The notes beneath the pieces were generated by a model, which made no database searches, had not been told where the DNA came from, and worked only from the letters and a program-made list of their open reading frames with translations. Both the position numbers and the translations under genes were made by a program. From Lutjanus erythropterus (Eukaryota; Chordata; Actinopteri; Lutjaniformes; Lutjanidae), in contig CM034607.1 of NCBI GenBank assembly GCA_020091685.1, positions 26,161,753-26,225,752 of the forward strand: a stretch of DNA of 64,000 nt. Reading direction: 5' to 3'. How positions within the stretch are numbered: position 1 is the stretch's first letter; every line of letters begins with the position of its first letter. Shown piece after piece: positions 51,306-61,880 of this stretch.

Positions 51306-53999
51306 TTGTGTTCTTGTTCACATTTGTATTCACAGTCTCACAGTAAATGCCTCACTCTGTCTTCAGCCTCAGTGGAAACTATATTAATCTTTAGTTAAAG
51401 GTTGTAAATAGGAGGAGAATTAATATGAAAAATAATGAATGACAGAGCAAAATCCCCCCATGTGTCACGTGTTGTGTTATGTTGGGATAGAAAACAAAAA
51501 AACATGCTGGAAGCCTTATTTATCCTTGAATCATCAAGCAAATTTAATCCCATGAATTAACTCCAGATGAATGAATATGAACAAAGTGATTTGAATGTTC
51601 AGAGTGATTCATGATTTCCACCTCTGTGTGTGACTTTTCAGCGTTTTGCGAAGGTCAAGATGCACTAAAGTGATGAGCTTTTATCCCTCGTCATCATCAG
51701 CTCGCCAACATGTTTCAGCAGTTTTGTTTATCTTTCAGGCCGAGTGACACGGCTCAGGTCGTGACTCAGATGGGTTGTTTTTTTCCATGATGAGCAGAAT
51801 CCGCGCCTCCATTGTGTTGCATGAATGAGCCAGTGATAATGACAAGTAGCTTCAGGCTCTATGTTTGAATACAAGAAGGTACTTTCAGAGGCTGGACTCC
51901 TGTCACTCCTTTAATTTAAAATTTAAAGGTTTGATTCACCCAAATTACAAAAGACACTTTTGTACTTGTGGAAGAAGACATTACTGAGGGAGACTCAACT
52001 TGCTGCCTGTGAGATAAAGTTAAGGTGGTGGGTGGTCCTCTGACCATTTTTAATTCATGGAGATCGATTGACTCACACTTCCCAGTAAGGGGGTCCGGCC
52101 CACAAGCTCTCATATAACCTCTGCTTACAATGACACTTGATTTCTGCGTATAGCTGACCTGCATGTGGCTGCTGTGGTCGGATTACGGGGTTTTATGAAA
52201 ATGAATGAGGACAGCAAACGCAGAGAGGTGTAAAATGAAAACAGACATTGTCATTGTGTCCACTGTGTTTTATTTGCCAAATGACAATAACTGTATGCAA
52301 AGTTGGTAATGTCAGGCGCCATCACAAGTCAAAACATACTAGCTTCAGTGTTTTGTCAGTCCACAACTTCTAGTCAAGATTACAGTTTGTAATTTGGGTG
52401 AAATAAACCTTTAATTTAGTCAGTCAACCCTCTACGCAGACTGCGAAGTTTCCCGCATTAAATGTTGTAATGGTGCACAATCTCAAATCTAAATTATTTA
52501 TTGTCTGACTTCTCAACAACTTTTTGTCCATCAGATTTCAAGTTAGGTTTTTGAGTTACCCTGGCAACAGACAAAACAAACAGGGGGAAACCACGGCACT
52601 GAGCTCAGTAGAGATTTCTCATCAGACTGATGAGTGTTTTAGAAATGCATCTGAGTCATACATACAGCCATCAGTGCAGCCCTGTTTGAATGGTCTCTTT
52701 ATTTCATTCATGATACAAGAACTGTTTTGAAAATTAGGACTAAAGGGACTTTACCATCAGACTGACACCTTTGTCAGAAGTAAAAGAAAAAACACCTACC
52801 CAACTGCCGAGTCTCTGTTTCTTAACAGCCTGCTCTTTTGATGCTCAATCTAAAGCTTGTTTTATACTGTAATGGTCACAGTGTCCAGTCAAACCCTTCC
52901 TGTAACTAAACATGCCTGTTAGATCCTCATCAGCCATAAGTACTTCCTCTCTTAGCATGACTTCAGTTCACTGTCTGACGATGTTTCACTTCCTGCTCAT
53001 GTGTCCTCTCACATGTGTTTCTGCCTCCATCTAGATCAATGTTTCTCAAATCAGGGTACACGAACCCCTAGGAGTACTTTGGAGTACTGCAGAGGGTACA
53101 CCCTAATAAGTATACCCTAATAAGCTCAATAAAAATGTAAATGTAAGTTCCATAAACCACATTTTATACTATTTTATCCACCTAGTACTATTTTATTTTA
53201 TTTATCCTGTTTTTAAGTTTCTCAGAGAAGCCAGTTTCAATACTGAATGACAAAAATCTAGAGAATGGATTTGTGGTTTAAATGTAATAGCGACACAGCT
53301 ACAAATAACAAACAAAATACCATCAGTATCAGGAAGATTTTGTTTTACTTAAACGAGCTGCAGCCCTCTGAAGGCATTGTGCTTATTTTGCCGGGAAATA
53401 TTAGCCAAAAGTTGCACGAAGCCAGCGCACATCCAACAACATCTCAGTCCCAAACATCAAGGTCATGTTGGTAAAGTTTTTTTTTTAAGACAAAACTTTC
53501 TGACTTCAGATTATCCCAAGAAACAATACGAAAAGTCTCAACATTTACCGTGCAATCAGCTGGCAATCATGAAATACAAAGATGTCAGTCAAATAAGTGA
53601 CAGAACAAGTTGATAGTTTTCATTGTGTTATGTTATAATACAAAATCTGACATCAGAAGAATATTGTATCAATCAAAAGTAGTGCATTTCACCATCAAAC
53701 AACAACATTCAGCAATCTGAATGATCTGATCTAAAATTTACACTTCAACAATAATCATTTAAAAGAACTGATTAAAGACTGAACACTGTTAAACAGAGCC
53801 AAACTGATATATTTGAATGACTATCAGCAAATATTTAAATTGCTAGTTAGTACAGAAATGCCAGATATGTTTGTAGTAAAGGTCTTCACAGGTTCAACAT
53901 TTTACTCTTGATCCATAACAGACCTGCGGAAAACCTTCCTGAACTTGACATGCATACATAAACTTTCAGAGAGTAATTCTTTTCTTGTCTAAATTTAAA

Positions 54000-54167
54000 T
54001 AAACTCGTATTTAGGTTTTGGACTATTAGTTACATGAAACAAAACACTTAATGACATAACAAAAGATCCTAGCAAATGTGCATTTTTAACTTTTTTCTGA
54101 TATGAAATTATTTAGAAAATAATCAGCTGATTAATAGATTGGGAAAATATCCATTAGTTGCAGCCCC
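54000..54167. repeat. MITE-like family R2, diverged right part
   Basis: Ends ATTAGTTGCAGCCCC after a run of R2-like sequence (TTTTGGACTATTAGTT, AAAATAATCAGCTGATTAAT). The left end was not found. Confidence 0.5.
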
Positions 54168-55426
54168 AATAATGTTGTATATGTCTATTTATGTAGACTA
54201 ATTTATAATGAGTCCTGTTTTCATCTCCTGCATTAATAATAAAACATTCTGTAGCCAAGAGGGTGATGGACAGGTGAAACAGAAAAGATACAAGTTAATA
54301 ATTAATTATTTAATAATACTTAATAGTAATAATAAGTAGTTTTTGAGGAGAACGCTTTGTACTGTTTTACTTAAGTTTTTTTTTTCTACACCGGGGGTTT
54401 TACTTGTAGTTCAGTAATATTTTGGTAAAGTTACACTACTTCAGTCTGAGTACAGATTTCCAGTTCCAGTATCTTCAAGTTTGCTTATGTAATGTAACGT
54501 TACATATCTGGACAAGAGGCAGCAAGACAGTTAACATTACACACAAACTATCAAGCAGCAAAGTTAGTTAGCAGCTGAATGCTAACATTAGCTGTTGTCT
54601 CACAGTAGCTAATTGGCTATCAATTATGTTGTTTTAGCTTAAAATACATCCCTCCAGATTTTCACTAACCATAGTCTTTTCAGTTGCCAATCAATCACGA
54701 AGGAGTGAAATAACAATTTGTCCTCATTTATTTGACTTTTCTACCTGAAACACAGCCATGCGACATTTGAGCTTCCCACCCTGAGTTTGACATCAGAGGT
54801 AAATGTTTAAATGAAAGTGTACAAGATGTACGTCAGTAGTTCAGAATTTAATTTTCGCCTTTCCTGCTGTATCATGTAACACTAGCCAGGAAGTGGTCGA
54901 ATGCTAGTGTTAGCTGTCAGCTGACAGGATGTCAGATATGTTGTTTTAGCTTGAAATATGGGACATTGTCCCTCCAGATTTTCACAATACATTATCTTTT
55001 CAGTTGCTGATAAATCAGGAAGTGGAGAAATGATGATGATTTGTAAATTTGATAATGATTTTCTACATTTAAATAACTTGCAACCTGAAATACAGCAGCG
55101 TGACATTTGACCTTCCCACTCTGAGTGCGAAATAGCCACCATGTGAACCTCAACTTTAACAAACAATATAATATTTTAATCAATAAGATTTAAAAGTGCT
55201 GGTGCACACAAGCGAAAGCCAATAACTTTAATTCCTAAAACATCACACACTTCTTTTAAATCCACTATCAATCAGGCTCCATTATTCAACACCGTTTACC
55301 TGCATATTCAAACCTGTTACACAATAAGACAAATAACAGGTATTTAGACACAATACAGTTGAAAAAGACAAAAAAGAGAAAAGTTTCAGTGCTTTCTGTC
55401 TACCTTCATAAACATAAACTCACAGC

Positions 55427-56632
55427 TCATCGTCTCCATTTTTTAATCTTTTGCTTTATGTCTTTTATACCTGTAATCATTAGTAAAGGTGGAAGGACTT
55501 TCTTGGGTGATTGAGATGACGGTTTGTTTTCCATGTCTTGCTTGTAGCCATTAGTCCTTTGTGCTTGGGTTTTTTGGCGGGACTCAGAGTGGCTTCTTCT
55601 GCTAAGAGAGTCAAAATGAGAAGCAACTCCACGCTTGGGTTCTGGTTTATCATCCTGGTATTTTGATGGAGAGTAACCCGCAGCCCCCATGGGTGATGGA
55701 TTCGCAAAGGCGCCGCTGTCTCCTTTTGTGGTTTTTCGACCCATTGGCGGCAGAGAGCTACCCCTCGTCCTGGAGTTTCGGTCAAAAGTGCGCCCTGTAC
55801 GTCCTGACTGTTCAACCGGCCTCCCCAGCAGCCTCTGCTTTAACTCGTAGCTCTCACCAGACGGTCCTATCAGGTGAACTCGGTCATTCTTCCGACACAC
55901 AAGCACTAAACTATAAATGTCTCTGCTTTTCTGAATTCTCTCTAACAGAGCTCTGCCGTTACGGTCCAAGTCACTCAGAGCAACTTCTTGTGTGCGTAGT
56001 GATTTGCTGAGATCATTCAAGAGACTCTGTAGTTTACCAGCAGCTATTTTTGCGCTCTTCCCCTGTATGGTGATGCTGCAGCTTTCGCCAACCGGTTGTC
56101 CTAGCATGACAACATTATGACTGTGAAGAATGGCATCAGTCTCTTTTTTCCGGAGCCGGTTTGCGTACTCAAACACATCTGCATCAACGACAAAGGTCTC
56201 TCTCCCATGCCTGAATGATCCACGTTGGTCTGGTCTTGGAGAAAAAGAAGTGCCGTACTCTGGAGAGGTTGGACGGTTGTTATAAGGACCCGACACCCAA
56301 GATGGGGAGGTGGCGGGTGAAGATGGAGAAGCATAAGAAGACTTGTTTCTGCGGAGGCTTCTGTTTCCATCATTGTCAGCGTAGTTTTTGGGAATGGCTC
56401 CGGAGGAAACATTGGGAACCGGCGAGAATGAGGACGGCGTCTTGGGTTGTAAGTCAAGCAGCGGCTCCAAAGAGGCCTTCGCAGCCTTAAGTTGAAAAAA
56501 TGTTCCCTTGACGCGCACCCGGTCGCTGCTCGGATCTGTCAACTCAAGGCCATGTGACCTGAGGATTTCTCTCACCTGTTTCCCACTGGGGAAATTATTA
56601 AAATGTACCGTCGCCTCCACTGGAAAATCCAT
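55427..56632 (-). CDS. RBM43-like RNA-binding protein
   Basis: A 401-codon frame in one exon. The start is the ATG at 56632-56630, directly after a pyrimidine-rich tract ending TTCTCAG, so this is an internal exon boundary and a non-coding or short 5' exon should lie upstream. Residues 1-60 (VEATVHFNNFPSGKQVREIL and on) resemble the second RRM-like fold of RBM43. Residues about 61-145 are a Ser/Pro/Asn-rich linker. Residues about 146-270 (FVVDADVFEYANRL, SCSITIQGKS, VHLIGPSGESYELKQRLLG) match the C-terminal RBM43 domain as I recall it. A basic disordered tail follows to KIKKWRR. The N-terminal canonical RRM of mammalian RBM43 is absent. A role in RNA binding is inferred from the family only. 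Human RBM43 is not linked to MYO1G. Confidence 0.8.
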   Translation of the reverse strand: MDFPVEATVHFNNFPSGKQVREILRSHGLELTDPSSDRVRVKGTFFQLKAAKASLEPLLDLQPKTPSSFSPVPNVSSGAIPKNYADNDGNRSLRRNKSSYASPSSPATSPSWVSGPYNNRPTSPEYGTSFSPRPDQRGSFRHGRETFVVDADVFEYANRLRKKETDAILHSHNVVMLGQPVGESCSITIQGKSAKIAAGKLQSLLNDLSKSLRTQEVALSDLDRNGRALLERIQKSRDIYSLVLVCRKNDRVHLIGPSGESYELKQRLLGRPVEQSGRTGRTFDRNSRTRGSSLPPMGRKTTKGDSGAFANPSPMGAAGYSPSKYQDDKPEPKRGVASHFDSLSRRSHSESRQKTQAQRTNGYKQDMENKPSSQSPKKVLPPLLMITGIKDIKQKIKKWRR

Positions 56633-56859
56633 CTGAGAACAAGAGGTGGAGAAAAACACCAACAGAATGACTCATGAGGAACTTGCAGACAATGCTGAAT
56701 AGGTAAATAATTAATCCAAGAGTACCGAGCTGCAGACATAATGGCGGACCTCTGCAAGAGCATTCAAAAGAGGTTTTTATTTTTTTTTCCCTAAGACTGT
56801 TCGGCCTAAGTCCCGCCCTACAGTGCTGTGACTTGCTAGTTCTTGCACTGAGCTGGGTG

Positions 56860-57040
56860 AGAAGTGAGAGGTAAACAGCCTGCAGAGCCAGACTCTTTGC
56901 ACTCTTTTCACACGGTGGATTAAGGATTTAATTCGACCAAACCAGAGCTGGTGATTGTTGGAGGAGTGGACAGACTAACAAAGATGATTTTGGTTTTTGT
57001 CAAGTTTGAATGAAGTGTGTTTTATGAGGAGTGAGTGAGC
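56860..57040 (+). repeat. Dispersed repeat R4, copy 2
   Basis: Aligns with 4070-4277, including CGACCAAACCAGAGCTGGTG and AGAGCCAGA. It lies just upstream of the rbm43-like gene. Confidence 0.55.
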
Positions 57041-57273
57041 CATTAAAAATAACTATAGAAATACCCAATCTTCTCCCTGATGGTCTTTTGCTTATGTAGG
57101 TCAAATAGAGGCATCGGTATTAAATTAAACTCACTATATGATCCATATGTTTTATTCTTCCTTTTCTGTTGAGTTTTATCCAAAAACTGTCTGGTTTTTG
57201 GACGGCTGGCATCAGGATACCTCTCAGCGGAGGAGGTGCCTCTTGCACGTGCTCTTGCAAAGGTCCACGTTCC

Positions 57274-57546
57274 ATGTCCCTCTCAATTAATCTGACCCAA
57301 CATAAGACGGACTATAAATGTGTTGTCAATGTTCAGTTACCTCAAGATGGTCCACTGCTCTCAGTGTTAAAGGATATTGTTGATGATTCACCTCCAACTC
57401 ACGAGGTTTGTTTCCCAAGACTCGAGCAGCAACTGTGGAAAGAAAAACACGATTTGACTTACTGGTTTATTCATTCAGTGACTGAATCTCGCAGTCAATA
57501 TAGCACTGAGGAATTTATTGCTTCAATTAAGGGCTGCAACGATTAA
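57274..57546 (+). other. Unidentified 90-codon ORF
   Basis: Starts ATG at 57274 (MSLSINLTQHKTDYKCVVNV). The same frame is open upstream to about 57169 without another ATG. Composition is protein-like rather than repetitive (PPTHEVCFPRLEQQLWKEKH, YWFIHSVTESRSQYSTEEFI). The stop falls inside the R2 element that starts at 57531, so the natural C terminus may be lost. A CAG at 57208-57210 could be a splice acceptor. The N-terminal strand-turn-strand-helix pattern is vaguely ubiquitin-like, but I cannot name a family. It could be an exon, a decayed gene or chance. Confidence 0.3.
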
Positions 57547-57873
57547 TCGATTATTAATCGACTATTTAATTAACCACCAACTATTCTGATAATCGATTAA
57601 TCATTTTGAGTCATTGTGTTAATTAAAAAATGTCCAAATTCTCTGATTTTAGCTTCTTAGATGTTAATATTTGCTGGTTTATTTAGTCTTCTGTGACAGT
57701 AACCTGAAAATCTTCGGTTTGTGGGCAAAACAAGACATTTGATGATTTCACCTAGAGTTCTGAGACACACTGATGGACATTTTCACCATTTTATAGACCA
57801 AACAACTAATTGATTAATTGAAAAAAAAATTGGCAGATTAATTGACTATGGAAATAATTGTTAGTTGCAGCCC
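57531..57873. repeat. MITE-like family R2, full-length copy (343 bp)
   Basis: Terminal inverted repeats GGGCTGCAAC and GTTGCAGCCC, then AT-rich subterminal ATTAATCGATTA-type words. The reference copy for the family in this window. Non-coding. Resembles a hAT-like MITE common in teleosts. Confidence 0.8.
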
Positions 57874-58387
57874 TAGTGTTATAAGCATTGATACAAAATA
57901 GAGACATGAACATGTAGATGCTTTTGTTTGTCTCTACAGTGGCGGTATTTTATAACTGCACTAGATGACAGCTGTTGAACTGAACCACAGTACACTACTG
58001 CAACCCCCGCTGATGACCAGCAGGGGGCGACAAAAGACAGATTAGTTAAATGATTATTGATTTAGTATGCACGCAGATTCAAACTTTCCAGAAAATCATG
58101 GATGTTTATCCACTTTAATGACTTCAGGACCACCTGAAATCACGTTTTTATGTCCTGTTGACTTGATTTACCCTCCGGCTCCTCAGATATGATGAAACAA
58201 GCCCCGTTAACACCTTCAGTATCTGATGCATTTCTCTGTTTGTGCTGTGAGGAAATAAATCTGTGGTTTATCAGCTGTCCTGTAAAACTTTTTAAACTTC
58301 ATATCATCCACTTTGAATATGTCATATTAAACGCTACGTGGTTATATGTCAAGGCTACGTGACATTTCAAGTCCAAGACGTTTCATC

Positions 58388-58399
58388 GAAAGTGAAACT
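58388..58399 (+). promoter_or_regulatory. ISRE match 1
   Basis: GAAAGTGAAACT fits the interferon-stimulated response element consensus GAAANNGAAACT exactly. Read on the minus strand it lies about 40 bp upstream of a TATA-like ATATAA (58347-58342), a spacing seen in interferon-induced promoters. It would serve the rbm43-like gene. Confidence 0.45.
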
Positions 58400-58737
58400 T
58401 ATTCTGTTCTTCGTAAACTGTGGCTGTTTATAAAACGTGGTTTCTGTTAGAACATGATGTGGTTTCTTTCAGACACAAAGAGAAGAAATAAGACGCACGC
58501 TCTTTGCAAAACAAAAACTTGTGTTTTCCAATTAGAAATGTCCACATAACTTTTTAGAAATACCACCGAGTGACACTGCGAGGCGACTTATGAGTTAATA
58601 TTTCTTTTATAGACGTACAAACTGTAATAGATGCGAATTCTTACTGAATCAACACACTGAAAAGTCTTAGTTTGGTTGTTAAGTTACCTTATAGTTCAGT
58701 CCTTTTAGGTTCATGGCAGGTCTTTGTTTTTATTTGT

Positions 58738-58749
58738 GAAACCGAAAGT
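58738..58749 (+). promoter_or_regulatory. ISRE match 2
   Basis: GAAACCGAAAGT fits the GAAANNGAAA core. It lies 350 bp from the first match, further upstream of the rbm43-like gene. Short motifs occur by chance, so the support comes from the pairing. Confidence 0.35.
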
Positions 58750-59109
58750 AAACTCGTCATGTCCGCCTGACTTAAACTTCAGACACTTCACAATAAAATA
58801 AAATAAAATTCACTCTTAATTTTTCATGTTTCTCTAAGGAAAAGCACATATTTATCTTATATCATTACAGTACTTATATTGAATAATATTATTAATCAGT
58901 TGTGGGGAGTAACTAAGTACATTTTCTCAAATACTTGACTTCAGCGCTACTTCGAGGTACTTTTCCGTTACTTTTTATTTTTTTTACATTTATCTGACAG
59001 CTCTCAGAGTTACTAAAGATATACAGATTTAGATTTAGCTAAAAAGCGTTATCATAGTGTCCTATAAACTGTCCAACAGTCCATGAAGTAGTGAAGTAGA
59101 TTACACAAT

Positions 59110-59353
59110 AAGTCAATAATCAATAATTAAAGTAATCGCCAACTACTTTGATAATCAATTAATCCCTTTGGTTTCTTTACTCCTCTATGACAGTAAACTG
59201 AAAATATTTGGATTGTGGAGAAAACAAGACATTTGAGGAGGCCTTTCTGATCAACATTGTTTACCACTTTCTTACATTTTATAGGCCCAACAACTAATTG
59301 AGAAAATAATTGACAGATCGATTGACTACAATAGTCATTGTTAGTTACAGCCC
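59110..59353. repeat. MITE-like family R2, near-complete copy
   Basis: Collinear with 57531-57873 and ends TTAGTTACAGCCC. The left terminal repeat is missing. Confidence 0.7.
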
Positions 59354-60189
59354 TTAAGTAGGTTGAGGGACAGCTTCTAACCTCAGGCTATGTTAAGTAG
59401 AAATTGACATTAAAAATGTGTGAAAAATTCTGTTGTGAAAACAAGTTCAATGTGTTGAAATATTTCTGAACATCCTCAGGAAATCATGAACTCAATTTCA
59501 TTTTACTGGTATTAAACAGAGAACAAAAACAACCTGTTGGTCAAAATAAAAAGTGTTTCTTCTGTTTTCATGAGGAATAAATGACCTGCACATGGTGCAG
59601 TATCACCCTCACGTGGATCTTAACCAGTATTACACATAACCATCAATTTTTTTAACAGCAGAAATCATGTAGGATTTGAACAGCAGGCTTAATTTTCTTT
59701 ATCAAAGTAGATTATACACGAGACGTTTTTTAAAAACACTTTAGTCCTGTAAAAGTCACCAAGAACAATCTTCATTTTAGCGGTAGATCATTTATCTAAT
59801 CAGGGAAGGAAAAAAATGTTCTGCATTGTTTTTAGTCAGTTTCAAGACTTTATGTCATCTGCCCTCCAGTTCAACAAAGTACAAACAAATACTGTTGCAA
59901 AAACGCAATGCTCCCCACAATAAACATGAAACTAACTGAAGCCTGAATTTATTTGTTTTATAATAATCCAGGGACACCATTAATGTGTTTCTACCAACTC
60001 AAATAAAGGCATTTCTAATAGCAAATCAAGTCACAACCACAACAAAAGTGTTTAGGGACATTTAGTTTAAGTGTTTGTCAATCCATTGCACAATATTTTA
60101 TAAACAACTTTACTATCAACATAATTCTTTCCTCTCGTCTATCACAGAATTAGACTTCTCTCTGAGTTTCACAATCAGACAAAACAGTT

Positions 60190-60452
60190 CTCCAAGTCAA
60201 GTATGACCTTTATTTCCCCTCCGCAGACAAACTGGCTCTCAAACTCTCAGATCAAGTCTGCAGATGAAGACATTTAAATACATTTCCGACTGTCAGGCAC
60301 AGAGAAGCATCAGACTGACGTGGAGGAACGCTGTATCCTCCCCTGGATCAAAGCCTTGTCATGTTGGTGAAACGAAGTGCAGTGCAGTCTGGATTCAACG
60401 GGGAGCCCAAACACCGATCCACACGGTTACTGGTATAAACACTGACTCAGGC
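60190..60452 (-). ncRNA. Host transcript terminal exon with poly(A) signal
   Basis: Acceptor GGTTTCACAG before 60452. The exon is GC-richer than its surroundings and ends with AATAAA at 60214-60209. The cleavage site is estimated 15-25 nt further. Confidence 0.45.
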
Positions 60453-60770
60453 CTGTGAAACCTTACAAAGAACAAAAATAGAGCACGAAACAGTCAGATG
60501 CTTAATTACACAACACTTTTATGTGTTCATACAAGAAGTCAGCATCATCCAATAACTTGAGATGGACTAAAGACAAAGAATTAAAAACTGACTGAGTATA
60601 GAAGCACTTGAGCAAATAAGAGCAAACCAACCATCAAAAACATTGAAATATCACAATCGTTCATTTAATCACTGCCAAATGAAACTGGATCCTGACAACC
60701 CAGGGGTGACAGATGTTCTATGATTAATTGCCACATTAAGTGGTTTAAAAAAAACCTCTGCTCAACGTAC

Positions 60771-60833
60771 CAGTTGACCTCCCTCGACTTCTGCACTCAG
60801 CAGCCTCTGAGAGCAGCGCTCAGTTTTCCACTC
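60771..60833 (-). ncRNA. Host transcript exon
   Basis: A 63-nt exon with acceptor CTTTGCTTTACAG and donor CTG then GTACGT. It lies outside the duplication. The acceptor is about 95 nt downstream of the ACA box of the upstream intronic RNA, a usual distance for intronic H/ACA snoRNAs. Confidence 0.45.
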
Positions 60834-60926
60834 CTGTAAAGCAAAGACGAGATTTAAGTCAACAACCTTACAGTAAACAGTGGAGCAGTGGAACAGGCAC
60901 TTTGTCTGGATTAAAAGCTAAGACAA

Positions 60927-61062
60927 CAATGTCTGAGGTTAACCTTTAACCCTGCCACGAAGAGTCGCAGCAGGGCCTCAAACTGCCTCACATCTCTCTA
61001 GCAGACACTACAGGAAAGGACAGAGCCACCGCAGGCTGAGCCTCGCTGGAACGGCCTGCACG
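60927..61062 (-). ncRNA. Putative H/ACA box snoRNA, copy 1
   Basis: About 136 nt. 5' hairpin: lower stem GCAGGC with GUCUGC, inner stem AGCC with GGCU. 3' hairpin: lower stem UGAGG with CCUCA, an open pocket, and upper stem CCCUGC with GCAGGG. ACA at 60932-60930 is followed by three bases. The pocket-to-ACA distance (about 17 nt) is close to the 14-16 nt rule. The hinge UAGAGAGA is not a perfect H box (ANANNA). 60961-61079 is almost identical to the second copy. The target uridine is unknown. A plus-strand structured RNA is an alternative. Confidence 0.5.
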
Positions 61063-61563
61063 CGACTTACAGATTTAATGTTACATTCATTACCTTTCTG
61101 ATATGACTTTATATTATATTGTCTTCTAATCAAGCCAACACGTACCCATTCAAGACCCTACAAGCAGATCCTAAAAGCTGTTATAACTTTCTACATCAGT
61201 CTTCGGGCAATTTCACTTCATTTGACTTGCAGACAGTGAAATGAAATATTTCTCTTTTATATCCCTGTGTTCTTCTTTCAAAATCAGTCTCTTTTCTCCT
61301 CCTGCGAAACATGTTTCTGATGACTCATCATGAACTCGGGGGCAGTTACATAAGTGTCTCCAATCAAATGTGATTTGAGGTGACTAGCAAACCCCACTTG
61401 ACCGTTAGCTAGCAGTAGGAGGTGCATGTTTGAGGTTTCAGCCAGTAAACCTGTGGAAATAAATCTGTATTCAGTAAAACCGTGACCCAAAGTGATCCAG
61501 TCACGCCTAGAAGATTTGATTCACTATGTCTTAAAATATGAGAAACATTTTGTTTACAAGCAA

Positions 61564-61686
61564 GGGGTTTTTTTTTGCCTTTATTTTGGATAGGGACAGC
61601 TGAAGATATGACAGGAAAGAGGGTAGAGGGAATGACACGCAGCAAATGGGACGAATGCTCTACCAACTGAGCTATGGGAGCACTCC
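61564..61686 (-). mobile_element. tRNA-derived SINE with target-site duplication
   Basis: On the minus strand it starts GGAGTGCTCCCATAGCTCAG and TTGGTAGAGC (tRNA-like A box) and ends AATAAAGGCAAAAAAAA. TTACAAGCAA flanks it exactly on both sides (61554-61563 and 61687-61696). The B box GGTTCGAATCC is missing, so this copy is internally deleted. Confidence 0.85.
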
Positions 61687-61797
61687 TTACAAGCAATGTT
61701 TAATGTATGGGATCAGTCCAGGGCAATGTAGTGGTTTTAAAAGTGCACAAGACAAAAGAGCCCAGCTACATGTTGTCTTTACATTTCAGAAACTAAC

Positions 61798-61880
61798 CTT
61801 TTATTTCAGAGTCATAGTTGAGGAGCAGATGTCAGTCAAGAGGTGCGAGTAAGACGGGGCCTGGCCTCACCTCTGGAATC
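61798..61880 (-). ncRNA. Host transcript exon (duplicate unit 1)
   Basis: Acceptor CTCTTTTTACAG, donor AAG then GTTAGT. An internal GTGAGG could be an alternative donor but would leave a 10-nt exon. Confidence 0.45.

Larger units (their letters stand above)
48581..55426. other. Intergenic spacer between myo1g and rbm43-like
   Basis: Should contain the myo1g promoter and any non-coding 5' exon, but I could not place a transcription start. Repeats seen: an R3 copy (51028-51305), a fragment near 53041-53110 with the AATCAGGGTACACGAACCCC-type word found in other fish, and an R2 right end at about 54000-54167. A 107-codon plus-strand frame at 48716-49039 has no recognisable similarity. Confidence 0.5.
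57874..60189. other. Intergenic stretch upstream of rbm43-like
   Basis: Contains the two interferon-response-element matches and an R2 copy (59110-59353). The remainder is AT-rich and shows no ORF or RNA signature. Confidence 0.5.

Noticed and set aside
55663..56010. 115-codon plus-strand ORF
   Set aside because: Antisense shadow of the rbm43-like coding exon.
61314..61420. C/D box snoRNA suggested by TGATGA at 61315-61320
   Set aside because: There is no CTGA D box at a suitable distance in either duplicate copy, and conservation here is lower than in the H/ACA-like block.
61608..61683. A functional tRNA gene
   Set aside because: The A box is tRNA-like but the B box and acceptor stem pairing are missing, and a SINE tail and target duplication are present. 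It is a SINE.
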